A stretch of 64,000 nt of DNA. Source: Paracraurococcus lichenis (lineage in GTDB: Bacteria > Pseudomonadota > Alphaproteobacteria > Acetobacterales > Acetobacteraceae). Made by a program: the position numbers and the translations under genes. The notes under the pieces are model-generated. The model did not search any database and was not told the origin of the DNA. It saw only the letters and a program-made list of their open reading frames with translations. Position 1 is the stretch's first letter. Each line of letters starts with the position of its first letter. The stretch is from NCBI RefSeq assembly GCF_030657435.1, contig NZ_JAUTWS010000010.1:62001-126000 (forward strand), in the 5' to 3' direction. Positions 36,307-44,734 of this stretch are shown here, one piece after another.

Positions 36307-38280
36307 CTACCGCGCGGCAGTCGCCGCCTCGCCCTCGGCATTGTGGTCGAACTCCGGCACCAGCCGGCCGAGTTGCGCCAACGCCGCGCGCGGATTGCCG
36401 CCGCGCGCCGCCGCCGCGATCTCGTCGATCGCCCGCCCGACCAACGCCGGGTCGGCGGTGCGCGGCGTCGCCACCAGCAGCCCCTTGAACTCCGTCGGCC
36501 GCGGCGGCTCCTGGCCGTGGAACAGCTCCTCGTAGAGCTTCTCGCCGGGGCGCAGGCCGGTGAAGCGGATCTCCACATCCTCCTCCGGCCGGAGGCCGGC
36601 GAGGCGGATCATCCGCCGCGCCAGGTCGACGATCTTCACCGGCTTGCCCATGTCGAGGACGAAGATCCCACCCTCGGCCAGCTCCGGAGGCTGGGCGTGC
36701 CCAGGGGCGGAGGAATCCTCGGCGCCGATCACGCTGGCCTGCAGCACCAGCCCCACCGCCTCGCGCACCGTCATGAAGTAGCGGCGCATGTCAGGGTGGG
36801 TCACGGTCAGCGGCCCGCCGCGCTCGAGCTGCCGGCGGAACAGCGGCACCACGCTGCCCGTCGAGCCCAGCACATTGCCGAAGCGCACGGTGACGCAGCG
36901 CATCCCCCGCCCCGCGACGCGCGCCTGCACGTCCAGCGCCTGGCAGTACATCTCGGCCAGGCGCTTGCTTGCCCCCATCACGCTCGTCGGATTGACGGCC
37001 TTGTCGGTGCTGATGAACACCATCGCCAGGCAGCCGACCGCGGCCGCCGCATCGGCCACCACGCGGGTGCCGAGCGCATTGGTCAGCAGCCCTTCCAGCG
37101 GGTTGTTCTCGACCATCGGCACGTGCTTCAGCGCCGCGGCGTGGAAGACCAGCTCCGGCCGCAGCTCCTCGAGCAGCCGGCGCATCCGCATCTCGTCGCG
37201 GATATCGGCCAGCACGGCGCGGCGCGGCACGTCCGGATGCCGCTCCCGCAACTCGAGGTCGATCTCGTAGAGCGCGAACTCGCCATGGTCGAGCAGCGTC
37301 AGCGCCGCGGGCCCGAGCGCCGCCACCTGCCGCGCCAGCTCCCCGCCGATGGTCCCGCCCGCGCCGGTCACCAGCACGCGCCGGCCCTGGATCAGCCGCG
37401 CCATGCCCTCCCGGTCCAGCGGCACCTGCGGCCGGTCCAGCAGGTCCTCGATGGCGACGGGGTCGAGCTTCAGCCGGTTGCCTCCCCCTTGGCCCGCCTT
37501 CTCCTCCATGGCAGCGATCCGCCGCGCCGCGGGGTCGAGCGAGGTGACGGAGGGCGAGCGCCGCACCGGGATGCCGTGCCGGTCGGCCGCATCCAGCAGC
37601 CGCTCCAGCGCCAGGCCCTGCACATGGTGGGTGGTCAGCACGATCAGCGCGGGCAGCCGGCTCTCGCCGGCCATGGTGTCGAGCACCGCGGCGATCTCGT
37701 CCGCCGTGCCGAGGATCGGGTGCCCCTGGATGCGTCGGCCGGCCTGGCGGGAGCGCATGGAGAGGATGCCGACCACCCGGAAGGCCGGCTGCCGCTCGGC
37801 CGCCAGCGCCCGGATGAAGATGTCCGCCCCGTCGCCGGCGCCGACCAGCAGCACCGGTTGCGGCGCCAGCGTGGTCTCGGGCGAGCGGCGGGCATGGTGC
37901 AGGCGCCCCGCGATGCGTGGTGCCCCCAGCAGCAGGCCGAGCGTCAGGGCATGGATGGCCGGGAAGGCCGGATTGGGCGGGATCCAGGCATCCAGCAGGT
38001 GCAGCCCGGCCCAGAAGAGCAGCGCCGACCCGACCGCCGCGGCGACGATCCCGAGCAGGTCCGGCAGGCCGGCATAGCGCCAGTATTGCTGCGGCAGCCG
38101 CACCGGCAGGCCGGCGGCCAGCAGGGCCAGCATCGCCCCGGGCACCGCGGCCACCCACCAGGCCTCGGAGGGCCAGGTCCCCGGTGCGTCCAGCAGCAGC
38201 GCCGCCGGCAAGGCCAGGCAGGCGATGAGCGAGTCCAGCAGGAGGTTCAGCAGGATTCGGTGCGGCGCGCGGCGAGCCAT
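36307..38280 (-). CDS. CapD/FlaA1-family nucleotide-sugar 4,6-dehydratase (polysaccharide biosynthesis)
   Basis: 657-residue two-part protein. Four hydrophobic segments (about 10-105) anchor it; a CoA-binding-like domain (VLLVGAGDGADIFIRAL) precedes the SDR domain with VLVTGAGGTIGGELARQ, FHAAALKHVPMVE, STDKAVNPTSVMGASKRLAE and GLRPGEKLYEELF. Met replaces the SDR tyrosine before the catalytic Lys (MxxxK), as in WbpM/PglF-type UDP-GlcNAc 4,6-dehydratases. It likely makes the UDP-4-keto-6-deoxy sugar that an aminotransferase would use. The start is uncertain: 38280 avoids overlap, 38316 is possible. Last gene of the sugar operon. Confidence 0.93.
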   Translation of the reverse strand: MARRAPHRILLNLLLDSLIACLALPAALLLDAPGTWPSEAWWVAAVPGAMLALLAAGLPVRLPQQYWRYAGLPDLLGIVAAAVGSALLFWAGLHLLDAWIPPNPAFPAIHALTLGLLLGAPRIAGRLHHARRSPETTLAPQPVLLVGAGDGADIFIRALAAERQPAFRVVGILSMRSRQAGRRIQGHPILGTADEIAAVLDTMAGESRLPALIVLTTHHVQGLALERLLDAADRHGIPVRRSPSVTSLDPAARRIAAMEEKAGQGGGNRLKLDPVAIEDLLDRPQVPLDREGMARLIQGRRVLVTGAGGTIGGELARQVAALGPAALTLLDHGEFALYEIDLELRERHPDVPRRAVLADIRDEMRMRRLLEELRPELVFHAAALKHVPMVENNPLEGLLTNALGTRVVADAAAAVGCLAMVFISTDKAVNPTSVMGASKRLAEMYCQALDVQARVAGRGMRCVTVRFGNVLGSTGSVVPLFRRQLERGGPLTVTHPDMRRYFMTVREAVGLVLQASVIGAEDSSAPGHAQPPELAEGGIFVLDMGKPVKIVDLARRMIRLAGLRPEEDVEIRFTGLRPGEKLYEELFHGQEPPRPTEFKGLLVATPRTADPALVGRAIDEIAAAARGGNPRAALAQLGRLVPEFDHNAEGEAATAAR

Positions 38281-38287
38281 GCGGCGG

Positions 38288-39511
38288 CTATAGGCCGGTA
38301 TCGCCGCCGGCGCCACCGGCGGCCGGCAGCGGCGCCAGCCGCCGGTACAGCGCGACCAGCCGCGCCGCCTCCCCCGCCCAGCCGAAGCGGTCCGCCGCGG
38401 CGGACCGGCCGGCCTCCCCCAGGGCAGCGCGGCGGGCGGGGTCCCGCAGCCGCTGCACCGCCTCGGCGATCGCCAGCGGGTCGGCGCTGTCCACCAGCTC
38501 GCCGCAGCCGGCCTCCCGCACCACCGCCGCCACCTCCTCGGCGAAGGCCGGCGCGATCACCGGCAGCCCGGCCTGCATGGCGTCGAACAGCTTGTGCGGC
38601 AGGGCGAGGCGGTGGTTCTCCTCCCCCGGCTGGAACAGCACCAGGGCGATGTCGCCCTCCGCCAGCCGCGCCATGGCCTCGGGGTGCGGCAGCCAGGGGA
38701 GGCACTCGATCCGACCGGCGAGGCCAAGGGCGCCGGCGCGGGCGAGGAAATCGGGCTCCGACCCGTCGGTGAAGCGGCCGATGAGGCGCAGCCGGTCCTC
38801 CGCCGGCAGCATGGTCAGCGCCTGCAGCAACTGCGGCCAGCCGCGCGCCCGGCCCATCGCGCCGGCATGGACCAGCCGCAGCGGGCCGGGGCCGTGCCGG
38901 CGCGGCGCCACCGCGGCCGGCGCGGCGTAGTTGCGCACCGCGACGGTGCGGGCCGGCCCGCCGAAATCCGCCGCGAGCCCGTCCTTCGCCACGACGACCG
39001 CATCCGCCGCCCGCCCGGCGAGGCGGCAGAGCAGCCGCAGCCCGGCCCGCGCCAGCGACCGCAGCGGCGCCGGCAGCCTGGCGTCGAGCCGGCTCGGGTA
39101 ATGCTCGTGCACGTCGATCACCACGCGGGCGCCGCAGCGCCGCCCGGCGAGCAGCGCGGCGAGCCAGGCATCCGGCTCGCTGGCATGGATCACCGCGGCG
39201 CCGCTCGCCGCCGCCCGGCGGGTGAGGGCCGGCAGGGCACGCAGCCTGCCGCGCCAGCCGCGCGGGCGGGGGAAGGTCTCGAGGGCGACACCCGCGACCG
39301 GCGCCGGCGCTGCCCCGCCCGGGGCCAGGTGCCGCACACGCCAGCCGGCGGCGGCCAGGGCGGCGCCCTCCTTGCGGACGACGCGGATGTCGTCGGGAGG
39401 GTGGGCGGCCGACAGGAGCAACACCAGCGGGGCATCCCGGGGCGCTGCCCCGGACCCCGCGAAGGGGGCGAAGCCCCCCTTCGAGACCCCCCTCGAAGCC
39501 TGAGCCCGCAT
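38288..39511 (-). CDS. GT-B fold glycosyltransferase (family 4-like)
   Basis: 407 residues from ATG 39511, coupled to the wecB stop (TGATG). The N-terminal Rossmann half has DIRVVRKEGAALAAAGWRV and VVIDVHEHYPSRL; the C-terminal half has LRLVHAGAMGRARG, LPWLPHPEAMARLAEGDIALVLF, the nucleotide-sugar contact HKLFDAMQAGLPVIA and an E-x7-E-like segment. Donor and acceptor are unknown. The first 25 residues are encoded by a hairpin repeat and do not look native; a GTG within LVLLLSAAHPPDD could be the original start. Confidence 0.87.
   Translation of the reverse strand: MRAQASRGVSKGGFAPFAGSGAAPRDAPLVLLLSAAHPPDDIRVVRKEGAALAAAGWRVRHLAPGGAAPAPVAGVALETFPRPRGWRGRLRALPALTRRAAASGAAVIHASEPDAWLAALLAGRRCGARVVIDVHEHYPSRLDARLPAPLRSLARAGLRLLCRLAGRAADAVVVAKDGLAADFGGPARTVAVRNYAAPAAVAPRRHGPGPLRLVHAGAMGRARGWPQLLQALTMLPAEDRLRLIGRFTDGSEPDFLARAGALGLAGRIECLPWLPHPEAMARLAEGDIALVLFQPGEENHRLALPHKLFDAMQAGLPVIAPAFAEEVAAVVREAGCGELVDSADPLAIAEAVQRLRDPARRAALGEAGRSAAADRFGWAGEAARLVALYRRLAPLPAAGGAGGDTGL
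39437..39482. repeat. Paired-hairpin intergenic-type repeat inside the glycosyltransferase 5' end
   Basis: Two adjacent palindromes, CCGGGGC-gct-GCCCCGG (39437-39453) and GAAGGGGGC-gaa-GCCCCC plus TTC (39461-39482), match the style of REP-like GC palindromes common between genes in Acetobacteraceae. Here they fall inside an open frame, adding an APFAGSGAAPRDAP-like peptide to the protein. Confidence 0.6.
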
Positions 39512-40593
39512 CACCCCAGCATCTCGGCCAGATGCGCCGCCATCCGCGCCCCGGCATGGCCGTCCCAGAGCGGGATCGGGCGGGACCGCGGCCAGTCGCC
39601 GGCCAGGACCGCCGCCACCACGTCACCCAAACCTCCGGGCGTCACCAGCCGACTCGTGCCATGCGTCAGCGTGACCGGCCGCTCGGTCCCGCGGCGGAGC
39701 ACGAGGCAGGGCAGGTCGAGCACCGCCGCCTCCTCCGTCACCCCGCCGCTGTCGGTGGCGACCAGTCGCGCCCGCGCCAGCAGGCCGAGGAAGTCGAGAT
39801 AGGGCAGCGGCGGCAAGGCCCGCACCCCCGGCGGCAGCGCCAGACCATACGCCGCGAGGCGCGCCAGCGCCCGCGGATGCACCGGCCAGGCCAGCGGCAG
39901 CCGCGCCGCCGCGCCGGCCAGCCCCGCCAGCAGCGCGCCGAAGGCACCCGCATCGTCCACATTGGCCGCCCGGTGCAGCGTCACCACGCCATAGCCGCCG
40001 GGCTCCAACCCCTCCGGCAATGGCCGGGCGCGCGCCGCCGGCAGGCTCCGCAGCAGCGTGTCCACCATCGCATTGCCCACCGCCCGCACCGCGCCGGGCG
40101 AATGGCCCTCGGCCAGCAGCCGGGCGGCGCTGCCTGCCTCCGGCGCCCAGAGCAGGGTGGAGACCGCGTCGATGGCGCGCCGGTTGATCTCCTCCGGCAT
40201 GTCAGTTTCCTCGCCGCGCAGCCCGGCCTCGAGATGCGCGACGGGCAGGCCGAGCTTGCGCGCCGCCAGCGCCGCGGCGAGCGCGCCGTCCACGTCGCCC
40301 GCCACCACCACCCAGGCCGGCCGGCGGGCGCGCCAGGCCGCCTCCAGCGCCATCATGCTGCGGCCGGTGGTCTCGGCATGGCTTCGCCCCTGGATGCCGA
40401 GGGCAATGTCCGGCGCCGGCAGGCCGAGCGGCGCCAGGTGGTCGCCGAACATGGCGGGATCCGCATGCTGGCCTGTGTGCAGCAGCACGGGACGCAGCGG
40501 CAGGCCCGCCCCCGGCAGCGCGTGCCAGAGCGCGGACAGCTTCGGCAGGTTGGGCCGCGCCGCCGCGACCAGGTGCAGTTCGCCCGCGCTCAT
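39511..40593 (-). CDS. wecB: UDP-N-acetylglucosamine 2-epimerase (non-hydrolysing)
   Basis: 360 residues. LHLVAAARPNLPKLSAL, HTGQHADPAMFG, VAGDVDGALAAALAARKLGLPVAHLEAGLR, MPEEINRRAIDAVS, VTLHRAANVDD and TDSGGVTEEAAVLDLPCLVLR are the WecB/MnaA blocks, including the PEExNR segment and the SGG nucleotide-binding site. It interconverts UDP-GlcNAc and UDP-ManNAc. The start at 40593 has no clear ribosome site, and a GC-rich 169-base gap separates it from the gene upstream. The usual partner, UDP-ManNAc dehydrogenase, is not in the window. Confidence 0.92.
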   Translation of the reverse strand: MSAGELHLVAAARPNLPKLSALWHALPGAGLPLRPVLLHTGQHADPAMFGDHLAPLGLPAPDIALGIQGRSHAETTGRSMMALEAAWRARRPAWVVVAGDVDGALAAALAARKLGLPVAHLEAGLRGEETDMPEEINRRAIDAVSTLLWAPEAGSAARLLAEGHSPGAVRAVGNAMVDTLLRSLPAARARPLPEGLEPGGYGVVTLHRAANVDDAGAFGALLAGLAGAAARLPLAWPVHPRALARLAAYGLALPPGVRALPPLPYLDFLGLLARARLVATDSGGVTEEAAVLDLPCLVLRRGTERPVTLTHGTSRLVTPGGLGDVVAAVLAGDWPRSRPIPLWDGHAGARMAAHLAEMLG

Positions 40594-40762
40594 CCGGAGA
40601 GACGACGATGCCCTGGCGGGGTGCCCATGCCCGCCGCCCCCCAGCGGCCGGCACCGGCACCCCACCCCGCCCCCCCTTCCCCTGATCGCGGCAGGCCCGG
40701 CCTTCCCGGCAAGAGGCTTGCGGCCGCACCGGGCCGGCGGATCGGCCGGCCGCGCGTCGCCC

Positions 40763-42007
40763 TCATGCCACTGCCAGGCGCTGCGCCGCCGGGCGCATCC
40801 CCGCGGCCTCCACCACCTCGCAGAAGCGCGCCGCCAGCAGCCGACGGTCCCAGCACTGCTCCGCCTGCGCCCGCGCCGCCCGCCCCATCGCGGCCCGCCG
40901 CGCCGGATCGGCCGCCAGTGTCGCCAGCGCCGCCGCCAGCGCCTCGGCATCGCCGGGCGGCGTGGCGATGCCGCAGGGCGCCCCACCCTCGCCCGCCAGC
41001 AGCCGCGCCGCCGCGCCGCCCAGATTCGCCACCACCGGCAGGCCGGCGGCGAGATAGTCCATCAGCTTGTTAGGCGAGGTCAGCTCGGCGAATTCGGGCA
41101 CCGGCGCCAGGCACTGCAGGCCGACATCGCTGCCGGCCAGCAGCCCCGCGAGCAGCGGCTTCGGCAGCGGGTCCAGGGAGACCAGGTTCCGCAGCCCGAG
41201 CGCCGCGGCCTGCGCCATGATCGCCGGCTTCTCCGCCCCATCCCCCACCAGCAGCAGCGTCACCGGCGCCTCCTCCGCCTGCAGGCGGGAGGCGGCGCGG
41301 AGCAGCTCGCCCAGGCCATTGGCCGGCCCATGCGCGCCGGCATAGGTCGCCAGCAGCGTCGGCACTGGCAGCCCCTCCGGCCGCCAGGACCGCACCCCGG
41401 GGCCGAAGAGGTCGAGGTCGCAGCCATTCGGCAGCACGGCGACCGCGGCCGCGCCGCGCGCCCGGGCGGTTTCCGCCATGCCCTCCGACAGCGCGATCAC
41501 CGCCGCCGCGCCGCTGCAGGCGGCATCCGCCAGCGCGCCCATCCCCGCCCAGAGCGGCGGCGATCCCAGGCCCATGGCCCGCGGCAGCTCCGGCCAGGGG
41601 TCGCGGATCTCGAAGACGAAGGGGATGCCGCGCAGCCGCCGCGCCGCCAGCGCCGGCAGCGCCACCGTCGGCGGGGTGGAGCTGGCGAGGATCACGTCCC
41701 AGGGCTCGCCGAGCGCCAGCGCCGTGGCCCGCACCGCGAAGCGGAGGAAGGCCAGGCCGCGGGCCGCCAGCCCCATGGCATTGCCGCAGGGGATGGCGAA
41801 CTCCACCACGCGGAAGCCGGCCACCTCGCCCTCCCGCCGGCCGGCCCGGAAGGGGTCCGTGAGGCCGGTGACCGATCCGGCATAGCGGCCGCAGGCCATG
41901 GTCACGGCATGGCCGCGCGCCGCCAGCGCCCGCGCCATGGCGAAGCTGCGGGTGCCGGTCGAGCCCTCCGGCGTCGAGAAATGCTGGTGCAGGTAGAGGA
42001 TGCGCAT
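40763..42007 (-). CDS. WbuB-like family 4 glycosyltransferase
   Basis: 414 residues. MRILYLHQHFSTPEGSTGTRSF is the standard WbuB opening; YAGSVTGLTD, IRDPWPELPRAMG, ALSEGMAETARARG, VLPNGCDLDLF, TYAGAHGPANGL and SPNKLMDYLAAGLPVVA follow, ending the GT-B donor site. WbuB-type enzymes usually add an N-acetylated amino sugar such as FucNAc in O-antigen or capsule assembly; this donor is inferred, not shown. Its ATG overlaps the aminotransferase stop by one base (TGATG-type), so the two are co-translated. Confidence 0.9.
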   Translation of the reverse strand: MRILYLHQHFSTPEGSTGTRSFAMARALAARGHAVTMACGRYAGSVTGLTDPFRAGRREGEVAGFRVVEFAIPCGNAMGLAARGLAFLRFAVRATALALGEPWDVILASSTPPTVALPALAARRLRGIPFVFEIRDPWPELPRAMGLGSPPLWAGMGALADAACSGAAAVIALSEGMAETARARGAAAVAVLPNGCDLDLFGPGVRSWRPEGLPVPTLLATYAGAHGPANGLGELLRAASRLQAEEAPVTLLLVGDGAEKPAIMAQAAALGLRNLVSLDPLPKPLLAGLLAGSDVGLQCLAPVPEFAELTSPNKLMDYLAAGLPVVANLGGAAARLLAGEGGAPCGIATPPGDAEALAAALATLAADPARRAAMGRAARAQAEQCWDRRLLAARFCEVVEAAGMRPAAQRLAVA

Positions 42008-43161
42008 CAGCGCCCCGCCGCGGCGCGGACCGCCGCCACCACCCGGTCCTGCTGCGCCGCCGTCAGCCCGTTGCCGGAGGGCAGGCAGAGCCCGGCCTCG
42101 AACAGCCGTGCGGCGACCGCGCCGCCGGCCCGCGGCGCGTGGCGGAAGGCCGGCTGCAGGTGCAGCGGCTTCCAGACCGGCCGGCTCTCGATCCCCGCCG
42201 CTTCCAGCGCCCGGCGCACCGCGTCGCGGTCCGGTGCGCCCGCCCGCGCCTCGAACAGCGCGACGCTGAGCCAGCGATTGCTGCGGCCCCAGCGCGCCTC
42301 GGGCATCAGGGAGAGGCCGCAGAGGTCGCCGAGGCCGGCCCGGTAGCGCTCGAAGACCGCGCGGCGCGCGGCGACGCGGCCGGGCAGGGCCGGAAGCTGG
42401 GCGAGCCCGACCGCTGCCAGCACGGAGGAGAGCGCATAGGTGAAGCCCGTCGTCTCGTGCTGGTAATGCGCCGCCGGCTCCTTCGCCTGGCTCGCCAGGT
42501 GCCGCGCCGCGGCGATGAGCGCGGGGTCCTCCGAGGCCAGCGCGCCCCGCCCGGCATGCCGCCCGTGCTGGGTGGAGCCGAGCGCGGCGGCGCTGTCGCA
42601 GAGCACCGGCACCCCCCAGCGCTCGCAGCGCGCGAGGATGGCGGGCAGGTCGCAGCACTGGCCGAAGAGGTCGACCGGCACCACCGCGCGCGGCAGCCGG
42701 CCGCGGCGGGCGGCCCGCGTCAGTTCGCGCTCGAGCAGGTCGGGGTCGAGGGTCCAGCTCTCCGGCGCGACGTCGAGGAAGCGCGGCACGGCGCCCATCT
42801 GCACCGCCGGGGCGATGGTCGCGACGAAGGTCAGGGTGCTGGTCCAGACCTCGTCCCCCGGCATCACGCCGAGCAGGCGGTAGCCGAGATGCAGGGCGGC
42901 GGTGCCGGAGGCGGTGGCGAGGACATGCGGGAAGCCGGTCGCCGCGGCGACGGCCTGCTCGAAGGCCGCCGGCACCGGGCCGGCCGGGGCGACCCAGCCG
43001 CTCGCCAAGGTCGCCTCCAGCGCCGCGAGTTCCTGCCCGGTCAGTTCCGGCGGGGAGAGGAGGATGCGCTCGCCGGCCTCATCCGCCGCCGGCTCCGGGC
43101 GGGGCGGGCGCGGGAAGGGCAGGACCGGACCCGGTCGCGGCGCGGCCTTGCCGAGCGGCAT
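42007..43161 (-). CDS. DegT/DnrJ/EryC1-family aminotransferase lacking the PLP-lysine segment
   Basis: 384 residues, first gene of the sugar operon. The fold is recognisable: WVAPAGPVPAAFEQAVA, VLATASGTAALHLGYRLLGV, DEVWTSTLTFVATIAP, DPDLLERELT, VVPVDLFGQCCD and LCDSAAALGSTQHGRHAG. The family then has about 20 residues ending in SFNGNK (or S-x-N-x-x-K), where Lys binds pyridoxal phosphate, before the GGG-AL-EDP part. Here HGRHAG joins directly to RGALASEDPAL in frame, so the catalytic lysine is missing. The enzyme should not form an internal aldimine and is probably inactive as a transaminase, unless this is an assembly deletion. Confidence 0.9.
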   Translation of the reverse strand: MPLGKAAPRPGPVLPFPRPPRPEPAADEAGERILLSPPELTGQELAALEATLASGWVAPAGPVPAAFEQAVAAATGFPHVLATASGTAALHLGYRLLGVMPGDEVWTSTLTFVATIAPAVQMGAVPRFLDVAPESWTLDPDLLERELTRAARRGRLPRAVVPVDLFGQCCDLPAILARCERWGVPVLCDSAAALGSTQHGRHAGRGALASEDPALIAAARHLASQAKEPAAHYQHETTGFTYALSSVLAAVGLAQLPALPGRVAARRAVFERYRAGLGDLCGLSLMPEARWGRSNRWLSVALFEARAGAPDRDAVRRALEAAGIESRPVWKPLHLQPAFRHAPRAGGAVAARLFEAGLCLPSGNGLTAAQQDRVVAAVRAAAGR

Positions 43162-43218
43162 GGCAGGACTCCGGCTTGTTCCGCCCTAGCAAATGGCGGA
43201 TCGGCCGGAGACTGCAAC

Positions 43219-43248
43219 CATTTTTCGATACGATATACAAACTGACAA
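43219..43248 (-). promoter_or_regulatory. Candidate promoter of the polysaccharide operon
   Basis: An AT-rich island (about 43211-43262) lies 58-100 bases upstream of the aminotransferase gene. On the minus strand TTGTCA (43248-43243) is followed after 17 bases by AAAAAT (43225-43220). The -35 is good, the -10 is poor; GTATATCGTATCG between them may be an operator half-site. Confidence 0.35.
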
Positions 43249-43264
43249 CGCTAATCGGTTGAAA

Positions 43265-43279
43265 GGGGCGCGGCGCCCC
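43265..43279 (-). terminator. Short GC hairpin after secB
   Basis: GGGGCG-cgg-CGCCCC forms a 6-bp stem 18 bases past the secB stop; on the minus strand it is followed by TTT. It is a plausible weak intrinsic terminator isolating secB from the sugar operon promoter that follows. Confidence 0.4.
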
Positions 43280-43296
43280 CTTCCGCCTCGGGCCGG

Positions 43297-43770
43297 TCAG
43301 GCGGTGCCGACCTGGCCCTGCTGCTCGCCCCGGCGGGACTGCCAGAGGGCGACGAAGTCGATCGGCGTCAGCATGACGGGCGGGAAGCCGCCGTCGCGGG
43401 TGACATCGGCCAGGATGTTGCGCGCGAAGGGGAAGAGCAGGCGCGGGCACTCGACCAGCAGCACCGGCTCCAGCACCTCGGCGTCCACGCTGACGGTGAA
43501 AATGCCGCAATAGACCAGCTCGGCGATGAAGCAGGTCTGCTCCTGCGCCTTGGCATCGGCGCGGATCTGCAGCGAGACCTCGTAGACGTTCTGGCCCTCC
43601 TGGATCGGCCGGGCCTGGACGTCGAGCTGCAGGTCGACGCGCGGCTGCTCCCGCAGGGTGGCGAAGATCTCGGGGGCGCCCGGGACCTCGAAGGAGAGGT
43701 CCTTGGTGTACTGCATGTTCAGCACGAGCGGACCCTGCGGGGCCTGCGGGAGGGAGGAGCTGTCGGACAT
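43297..43770 (-). CDS. secB: Protein-export chaperone SecB
   Basis: 157 residues. LNMQYTKDLSFEVPGAPEIF, VDLQLDVQARPIQEGQNVYEVSLQIRADAK, ETTCF-like EQTCFIAELVYCGIFTV, VECPRLLFPFARNILADVTRDGGFPPVMLTPIDFVALW are the full SecB signature set; the tetramer holds preproteins unfolded and hands them to the SecA C-terminal zinc motif. Length is normal. It is monocistronic here, with an own upstream gap of 257 bases that contains a two-copy repeat. Confidence 0.97.
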   Translation of the reverse strand: MSDSSSLPQAPQGPLVLNMQYTKDLSFEVPGAPEIFATLREQPRVDLQLDVQARPIQEGQNVYEVSLQIRADAKAQEQTCFIAELVYCGIFTVSVDAEVLEPVLLVECPRLLFPFARNILADVTRDGGFPPVMLTPIDFVALWQSRRGEQQGQVGTA

Positions 43771-43910
43771 GGGCGTGTTCCGCTGGAAAGTGCGGCGGGG
43801 CTAGCACGCGACAGCGGCGCGGGGAACGGGTCGGGCCCCGGGCGCCCGCATCGCCGGGGCCGGGGGCGCCGCCGCCGCGGCAGGGAAAGCCAGGCGCGGC
43901 CTTGGACCCT

Positions 43911-44027
43911 GGGCGGGCCGGTTCAGGCTTTCGCGCCTCGCGCCGCTCCGGTCATCGGCATGCCCAATATGTTGGGCGAGCCGATTCAGACCTCCAGGCC
44001 GTCCGGCCCTTCGGTCATCGGCGCGCC
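43911..44027. repeat. Two 54-base direct repeats around a GCCCAA-TATG-TTGGGC palindrome
   Basis: Unit A (43911-43964) and unit B (43974-44027) are both 54 bases and share their first 15 bases almost exactly (GGGCGrGCCGrTTCAG) and their last 13 or so (TCGGTCATCGGC then GCC); the middles differ. The 9-base spacer completes a 6-bp perfect palindrome (43962-43977). Read on the minus strand each unit contains a ten-codon mini-ORF, MTEGPDGLEV and MTGAARGAKA, each followed by TGA. Unit B abuts the phosphatase stop codon. Confidence 0.7.
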
Positions 44028-44603
44028 TCAGGGCTTGGCCGGCGCCTGGTAGAGCCGCCAGACGATCTCCCGCGGCGCCGGCCCCGTCGGGTCGCAGCGC
44101 CGCCACTCGCCGTTCATCACCCGCTCACCGGTCATCGCCAGGATGAACCCCCAATGCGAGACCACCAGCGTGTCGCGCCAGTCCGGCAGCGCGGCCATCT
44201 CGGCACGGAACAGCGCGGCCCGGGCCTCCACCTGGTGGTCCGGCTCCTCGATCACCGGCCACCACACCTCTTCGAGGTGGGCGAGGTCGAGCTCCGGCCA
44301 GGCCAGGGCAAGCTGGGTGCGTGGCGAGCCGATGTCGCAGGAGAAGGCGTAGCGCTCCCGCACCGTCGGTATCACATGGACGGGGATGCCGAGGCGGCGG
44401 GCGACCGGCGCCGCGGTCTGCAGCGCCCGGGTATAGGGGGAGGCGATGATGCGCCGCAGCCCCTCCCCGGCCAGGGCCTCGGCCGCCGCCTCGGCCTGCT
44501 GCCGGCCGAGCTCGGTCAGCGGCGGGTCGGGGATGCCGGGGTCCTTCTTGGTCGCGGTGAAATGCAGGTTGAACTCGCTCTGGCCGTGTCGCAGCAGGAT
44601 CAT
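44028..44603 (-). CDS. Histidine phosphatase (phosphoglycerate-mutase-like) family protein
   Basis: 191 residues. MILLRHGQSEFN carries the RHG phospho-acceptor histidine, PPLTELGRQQA the LTxxGxxQA block, IIASPYTRALQTAAPVARRLGI the second Arg, and VVSHWGFILAM the second catalytic His. This is the acid-phosphatase/PGM-like superfamily; the substrate (sugar phosphate, nucleotide or protein) is unknown. The HWG rather than HGG form and the long VWWPVIEEPDHQVEAR insertion resemble a bacterial subgroup of uncertain role. Confidence 0.9.
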   Translation of the reverse strand: MILLRHGQSEFNLHFTATKKDPGIPDPPLTELGRQQAEAAAEALAGEGLRRIIASPYTRALQTAAPVARRLGIPVHVIPTVRERYAFSCDIGSPRTQLALAWPELDLAHLEEVWWPVIEEPDHQVEARAALFRAEMAALPDWRDTLVVSHWGFILAMTGERVMNGEWRRCDPTGPAPREIVWRLYQAPAKP

Positions 44604-44734
44604 CGCGGCGCGGTTCCCTCCGGGGCGGAAGCGCGTTAGCGGGGGCGGAAGAGGGCGGCAAGCCCGGGCCGGAGGCCCCGCCCGGCATTGCGGCGGGCCC
44701 GCCGCGACCTTAGATAGGTGAAAAGGAGTTCATA

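Noticed and set aside
40590-40766. 58-codon minus-strand ORF that overlaps its two neighbours by ATGA at each end
   Set aside because: The coupling is neat, but the Gly/Arg/Pro-rich product has no protein-like pattern and the segment behaves as a GC-rich spacer; listed as uncertain and not called.
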